DNA from: DASRJX01 sp035649235
Lineage (GTDB): Bacteria; Acidobacteriota; Polarisedimenticolia; Gp22-AA2
Direction of reading: 5' to 3'
Assembly: GCA_035649235.1 (NCBI GenBank)
Contig: DASRJX010000166.1
Coordinates: 1 to 26,308 of the forward strand
DNA length: 26,308 nucleotides
Positions 23,012 to 26,308 of the stretch are shown one piece after another (the stretch's first letter is position 1; each line of letters opens with the position of its first letter). A model generated the notes under the pieces. The model ran no database searches and was not told the origin of the DNA. It worked only from the letters and a program-made list of their open reading frames with translations. The position numbers and the translations under genes are program-made.

Positions 23012-24976
23012 TTGCCGGCAGGCCCGTCCGTCGATCCCGAACTGGTGCCGCTCCAGGTCTTCTGGACCAGCGCCGCGGCCCTGGCCCTCACCCTTCTCAT
23101 CCTGGCGCTGACGATCACCCCGATCACCAACAACGACCTGTTCCTGCACCTGAAGACGGGTGAGCTGATCCTCGCCACGGGCCACGTCCCTCACGTGGAT
23201 GACTACTCCGCTCTGGCGCGCGGGCGCCCCTTCACCGCGCACGAATGGCTCTCGGGCGTCCTCTTCCACCTGGTCCAGCGCGTCTTCGCGGGCCGCGGCT
23301 TCGACGCCCTGATTCTGTTCAAGGCCGGCATCGCGGTCGCGGTGGCGTCGATCCTCTATCGCGCGGCCGCGGCGCAGGGGGCCGCGCCGGAGGTCGCGCT
23401 CCCGGGCCTCGCCTGGGTGATGATCCTCGCCGCGGCGCGCTTCCTGGAGCGCCCGCACATCTTCGGTTACGTCCTGACGGCCCTGTTCCTGTGGATCCTG
23501 GCCCTGCGACGCCGCGACGCGGCGAACGGGCGTCAGGGCTGGTCGGGACCGATCCTGCTGCTGCTTCCGCTCCAGGTGCTGTGGGCCAACCTGCACGGCA
23601 GCTTCCTCGTGGGGCCGGCCCTCGTGCTGCTGGCGATGGCGGGCGAGGCGCTCGACGCCATCCTGGTCCGCAAAGGAGCCCAGCCGGCCGCGGGCGTCCA
23701 CGTGCGCGAGGCGGCGCGGCTCGGCCTCCTGGCGGCGCTTCTGGTCGTCGCCTGCCTCGCGAATCCCTACGGCTGGAGGCTCCTGCTCTTCCCGTTCGAG
23801 CTGACGGGAAGCGGCTTCATGGACCTCATCTACGAGTGGCTGCCTCCTTTCGACAGAGCCTTCCGCACGACCTACATGATGCGGTATTACGTCGTCTGGG
23901 CCGCGTTCGGGGCGCTCATCTTGGGCGTCACGCTGGAGCGCGCCCGCCGCCGCGGCACCGACTGGCCGGCTTCCTTTCCCTTCCTGGTGTTCGTCGCCTA
24001 CCTGGCGCTGTCGCTGCGCATGAACCGGAATGTCACCGACTTCGCCCTGGCCACCTGTCCCGGACTGAGCGCCGCCGCGACCCGGCTGCTCGCGTCGCAC
24101 GGCGTTCTCAAGTCCCGGCGCGCCGCTCTCCCGGCCATCACCCTGGGCCTGCTGGCCCTGGCCGCCTGGTTCGCGGTGGCCGGGTACCCTTTCAGCCCGT
24201 CGACGCGGCGGGCGTTCGGGCTCGGACTCGGGCCGAAGGTGCCGGTCGGTGCGGCCGACTACATGGCGCGCAGCGGCATCCGGGGAGCGAGCTTCAACAC
24301 CTACGGCGCCGGCGCCTATCTGGTCTATCGCTTCTATCCCGACGTGCGTGTCGGCATGGATTCTCGCAACGACGTCTACGGCGAGGAGCTCTACGCGGAG
24401 TACCGGAGGGCGCTCGTGGCGCCCGCGTCGATGCGCGAGATGGTGCGCCGCCTCGATGCCTCCTTCATCTTTCTCGAGTGGTCGCAGCAGGGCATGTCGG
24501 TCGTTGCCAGGACGATCCGCGAGACGGCGGACGACTGGCGGCTGGTCTATTTCGACGACGCGGCGGTCGTCTACGTGCGCGAAGCGGGGCCGTACGCCGC
24601 TCTCGCCCGGCGGGACGACTACCGGCTGCTCGATCCGTCGCTCTTCCGGCCGGGAAACTGGAAGCCGGAGGAAGCGCCCGCGGCCCTGCAGGAATCGGAG
24701 CGGGCCGTCGACCGGAGCGGCGGCGCCTACATCGCGCGCGTCATGCGCATTGATGCCCTGATGGCGCTCGGCCGGGGGGAGGAGGCGGCTTTCGAGGAGG
24801 CCCTCATCGTGGACGAGGACCCTCCCCTCCCCCACATCGACATCCTCCTCGGCCTGGCCCACCTGGCGCGCGGCGATCGCGCCACGGCGGCGGAACGCTT
24901 CCGGCGGGCCGTCGAGCTGAATCCTTACTCGGACGCGGCGCGCGAGGCCCTGCGGCTGGCGACCGAGGGCCGCTGA
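23012..24976 (+). CDS. Large multi-pass membrane protein with TPR-like tail (GT-C-like)
   Basis: The protein has 654 residues; the TTG at 23012 is the only reasonable start near the frame beginning. About ten hydrophobic helices fill residues 15-400. The first external loop has DLFLHLKTGELILATGHVP, DDYSALARGRPFTAHEWLSG. This acidic-His loop pattern is common in uncharacterised integral membrane proteins related to GT-C glycosyltransferases. Residues 410-540 form a soluble domain (GASFNTYGAGAYLVYRFYPD, VRVGMDSRNDVYGE), and the last 80 residues contain a TPR-like pair of helices (LLGLAHLARGDRATAAERF). It may transfer sugar or lipid-linked groups, but no catalytic residue can be confirmed by eye. 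Confidence 0.8.
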   Translation: MPAGPSVDPELVPLQVFWTSAAALALTLLILALTITPITNNDLFLHLKTGELILATGHVPHVDDYSALARGRPFTAHEWLSGVLFHLVQRVFAGRGFDALILFKAGIAVAVASILYRAAAAQGAAPEVALPGLAWVMILAAARFLERPHIFGYVLTALFLWILALRRRDAANGRQGWSGPILLLLPLQVLWANLHGSFLVGPALVLLAMAGEALDAILVRKGAQPAAGVHVREAARLGLLAALLVVACLANPYGWRLLLFPFELTGSGFMDLIYEWLPPFDRAFRTTYMMRYYVVWAAFGALILGVTLERARRRGTDWPASFPFLVFVAYLALSLRMNRNVTDFALATCPGLSAAATRLLASHGVLKSRRAALPAITLGLLALAAWFAVAGYPFSPSTRRAFGLGLGPKVPVGAADYMARSGIRGASFNTYGAGAYLVYRFYPDVRVGMDSRNDVYGEELYAEYRRALVAPASMREMVRRLDASFIFLEWSQQGMSVVARTIRETADDWRLVYFDDAAVVYVREAGPYAALARRDDYRLLDPSLFRPGNWKPEEAPAALQESERAVDRSGGAYIARVMRIDALMALGRGEEAAFEEALIVDEDPPLPHIDILLGLAHLARGDRATAAERFRRAVELNPYSDAAREALRLATEGR

Positions 24977-24986
24977 GCGTCCCTAA

Positions 24987-25190
24987 TCAGGGCTCGCCGC
25001 TGATGATCGAAGGCGCCTTGCGGACGGTGACCGGCCCCAGCTCGGCCAACGGGGTCTTCAGCTCGGCAGCCGGGCCGACGACGACGATCGCCAGATCCTC
25101 GGCCGGCACTGAGCGGGCGGCATAGCACTCGCGTTCGCCGGCGAACGCGGCCGCCGCGGCGCGCACGCAGCGGCCGTCGCAGTTCAGGAG
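24987..25190 (-). pseudogene. Relic of an M16 zinc peptidase gene (C-terminal fragment)
   Basis: Minus-strand translation reads AEDLAIVVVGPAAELKTPLA, then ELGPVTVRKAP, ending near 24987. This is the end strand of M16 (insulinase/PqqL-like) peptidases, which usually read 'd-l-v-i-v-v-G-d-a-x-x-L-x-x-x-L-G-P-V'. The zinc motif HxxEH and all earlier domains are missing, and the frame upstream enters the start of another gene. I call it a decayed remnant. The 282-bp gap 24977-25258 otherwise holds only the promoter of the next gene. Confidence 0.6.
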
Positions 25191-25199
25191 CGGTTCACG

Positions 25200-25228
25200 T
25201 TGTTCCGTCCCGAAGGCGCCGGTATACT
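25200..25228 (+). promoter_or_regulatory. Probable promoter of the lipoprotein gene
   Basis: TTGTTC (25200-25205) and TATACT (25223-25228) with 17-bp spacing; predicted leader of about 24 nt before ATG 25259. Confidence 0.5.
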
Positions 25229-25258
25229 CCCCCGCGTCGCTCCTGGAGGCGATCCTGC

Positions 25259-25942
25259 ATGGCGTCTCGGAATTGGACAATCATCGCGGTCCTCGTCGCT
25301 CCGTTGCTCCTGAGCTGTAACAGTGACGACGACGAGTCGAAGATTCTGCCGATCCGGGCGGTGGCGACGGTCGATACCGTCCCGGACGACCCTGCCATCT
25401 TCCTTGCAGTGAGTCCGCTCGACACAAAGACCGACGACAGCATCGTGTCGATCGACGTCATGGTGCGCATGACCGCGGCCCAGGAGTTCGACGCCGTCAG
25501 CCTTCAGGTGAGGTTCGATCCGGGGATCGTGCAGTTCGCCGGCTTCATCCAGAGTCCCGAGAACGACGGCGTCACGTTCAATCCTTTCGGCGAGTGCAAT
25601 TCCGGCATGACGTACTGTGACAAGCATCCGTTCATCCCGCCCCCCACTCCCCCCGCGCCGACGACCGGCCCCCTGTGCCAGTCCAACGGGACATCGCAGC
25701 CCGGAAACGCGTTCATCGGCATGGCCGCCCGGCCGCCGCCGAGCCTCTGCGACTCGTTCAACAGGAGCGGCACGTTCAAGCTGCTCACCCTGAACTTCAT
25801 CGCCTCGTCCGTGGGAAGCACCCGGATCGAACTTGTGTCGAGCCCACAGACCGGCGACTGTGAGATACTCAACAACTTGGTGGAGCTGGCCGGCCCCGTT
25901 CCCTGCATCGACGGGATGGCGACCATCACGGCCAGCCGCTGA
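25259..25942 (+). CDS. Cohesin-like lipoprotein
   Basis: A 227-residue protein. The start MASRNWTIIAVLVAPLLLSC is a lipoprotein signal with lipobox L-L-S-Cys. An acidic linker (NSDDDESK) is followed by a beta-sandwich pattern: TDDSIVSIDVMVRM, EFDAVSLQVRFDPGIVQFAG and FKLLTLNFIASSVGSTRIEL. These resemble cohesin/carbohydrate-binding-type domains ('f-x-l-x-f-D-P-x-x-l-x-f'). A Pro-rich loop (HPFIPPPTPPAPTTG) interrupts the fold, and six Cys besides the lipobox Cys may form three disulfides. It probably faces the periplasm or cell surface. Ligand unknown; no dockerin partner is seen. Confidence 0.8.
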   Translation: MASRNWTIIAVLVAPLLLSCNSDDDESKILPIRAVATVDTVPDDPAIFLAVSPLDTKTDDSIVSIDVMVRMTAAQEFDAVSLQVRFDPGIVQFAGFIQSPENDGVTFNPFGECNSGMTYCDKHPFIPPPTPPAPTTGPLCQSNGTSQPGNAFIGMAARPPPSLCDSFNRSGTFKLLTLNFIASSVGSTRIELVSSPQTGDCEILNNLVELAGPVPCIDGMATITASR

Positions 25943-26023
25943 GACCATTGCGGTCCGGACCGGCAGGATGCCCCGGAACCTCGCGAGGCGGCGCCGGTCG
26001 CCGGGCCGCGCAGGAGGAATCGG

Positions 26024-26308
26024 ATGGAGGAGAAAGTCGTCGCCCACTACCGTGACGGCCGCACCATGCGGGGTCACACACACGACTTCCGTCCCGACGG
26101 CGACAGTTTCCACCTGCTGCCCAGCGAGGGCGGAGGCATCCCGACGCAGGTGAAGCTGATCGAGCTGAAGGCGCTGTTCTACGTCCGGGATTACGGCTCG
26201 ATGCGCCGGCAGGTCGATCGAGCCCGCCGCTTCGGGTCGGAGGTGCCTGGACAGAAGACCATCGTGGAGTTCCGGGACGGCGAGAAGCTCTGGGGCTTCA
26301 CGGAGGAG
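26024..26308 (+). CDS. DUF6982-like protein, partial
   Basis: The frame from ATG 26024 (AGGAGGA 5 bp upstream) runs off the right edge after 95 codons. It begins MEEKVVAHYRDGRTMRGHTH and contains DFRPDGDSFHLL, KLIELKALFYVRDYGS and KTIVEFRDGEKLWGF. The pattern 'v-v-x-x-Y-x-D-G-x-x-x-G-x-t-x-D-F' with 'L-K-A-x-F-f-V' is seen in small conserved proteins of Acidobacteriota and related groups; it resembles a PilZ-adjacent fold. Function unknown. Confidence 0.7.
   Translation, partial: MEEKVVAHYRDGRTMRGHTHDFRPDGDSFHLLPSEGGGIPTQVKLIELKALFYVRDYGSMRRQVDRARRFGSEVPGQKTIVEFRDGEKLWGFTEE

Noticed and set aside
22934..24862. Minus-strand open frame of 642 codons opposite the large membrane protein
   Set aside because: The encoded protein is low-complexity (Arg, Glu, Gln, Gly) without any motif, and the plus frame has membrane helices and conserved loops.
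24987..25280. A complete 97-residue gene on the minus strand
   Set aside because: The start lies inside the next plus-strand gene and only the last two-thirds match an M16 tail, so I treat it as a gene relic.

Overview
The window is very GC-rich, densely packed chromosomal DNA from a bacterium with an outer membrane. The backbone order infC-rpmI-rplT-pheS-pheT-(coiled coil)-zapA-6S RNA-rny-ymdB-xseA-xseB-ispA-tlyA-nadK is the kind seen in Acidobacteriota and former Deltaproteobacteria. Together with the outer-membrane and exopolysaccharide genes and a DUF6982-like protein, this suggests an acidobacterial or related lineage. That assignment is inference; no rRNA is present.

Left part (1-5006, all minus strand). 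A compact cassette encodes, in transcription order, a PqqD-like peptide-binding protein, a 63-residue peptide that looks like a RiPP precursor, an HPr-kinase-related ATPase, a small S26-like peptidase whose nucleophile position is Cys instead of Ser, and a nucleotidyltransferase-fold protein that runs off the left edge. Several of these genes overlap by 4 bp. Immediately upstream on the same strand lie a Wza-type (Poly_export/SLBB) polysaccharide export protein and a predicted outer-membrane beta-barrel protein. This cassette is the best candidate for an undescribed system.

5007-7714. A divergent small secreted protein with an Ada-like Cys motif, a multi-pass membrane protein with two GxGQ motifs, and a type I-beta DAHP synthase (start of the shikimate pathway).

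7792-14953 (plus strand). A strong promoter precedes tRNA-Val(GAC), followed by the translation block thrS, infC (apparent AUC start), rpmI, rplT, pheS and pheT (without the usual EMAP/OB tRNA-binding domain), then a short coiled-coil protein and zapA.

14975-21910 (plus strand). A 6S-like RNA with its own promoter and terminator, then rny (with a degraded HD metal site), ymdB-like phosphoesterase, xseA, xseB, ispA, tlyA and nadK. From ymdB to nadK every gene overlaps the next, which implies translational coupling. The block ends in a perfect palindrome shared with a convergent gene.

21908-26308. A CcmH-like Cys-rich membrane-anchored protein (minus), GatB/YqeY-like protein, a large multi-pass membrane protein with a TPR-like tail, a relic of an M16 peptidase gene, a cohesin-like lipoprotein, and the start of a DUF6982-like gene that is cut by the right edge. 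No CRISPR array, insertion sequence or rRNA was seen.
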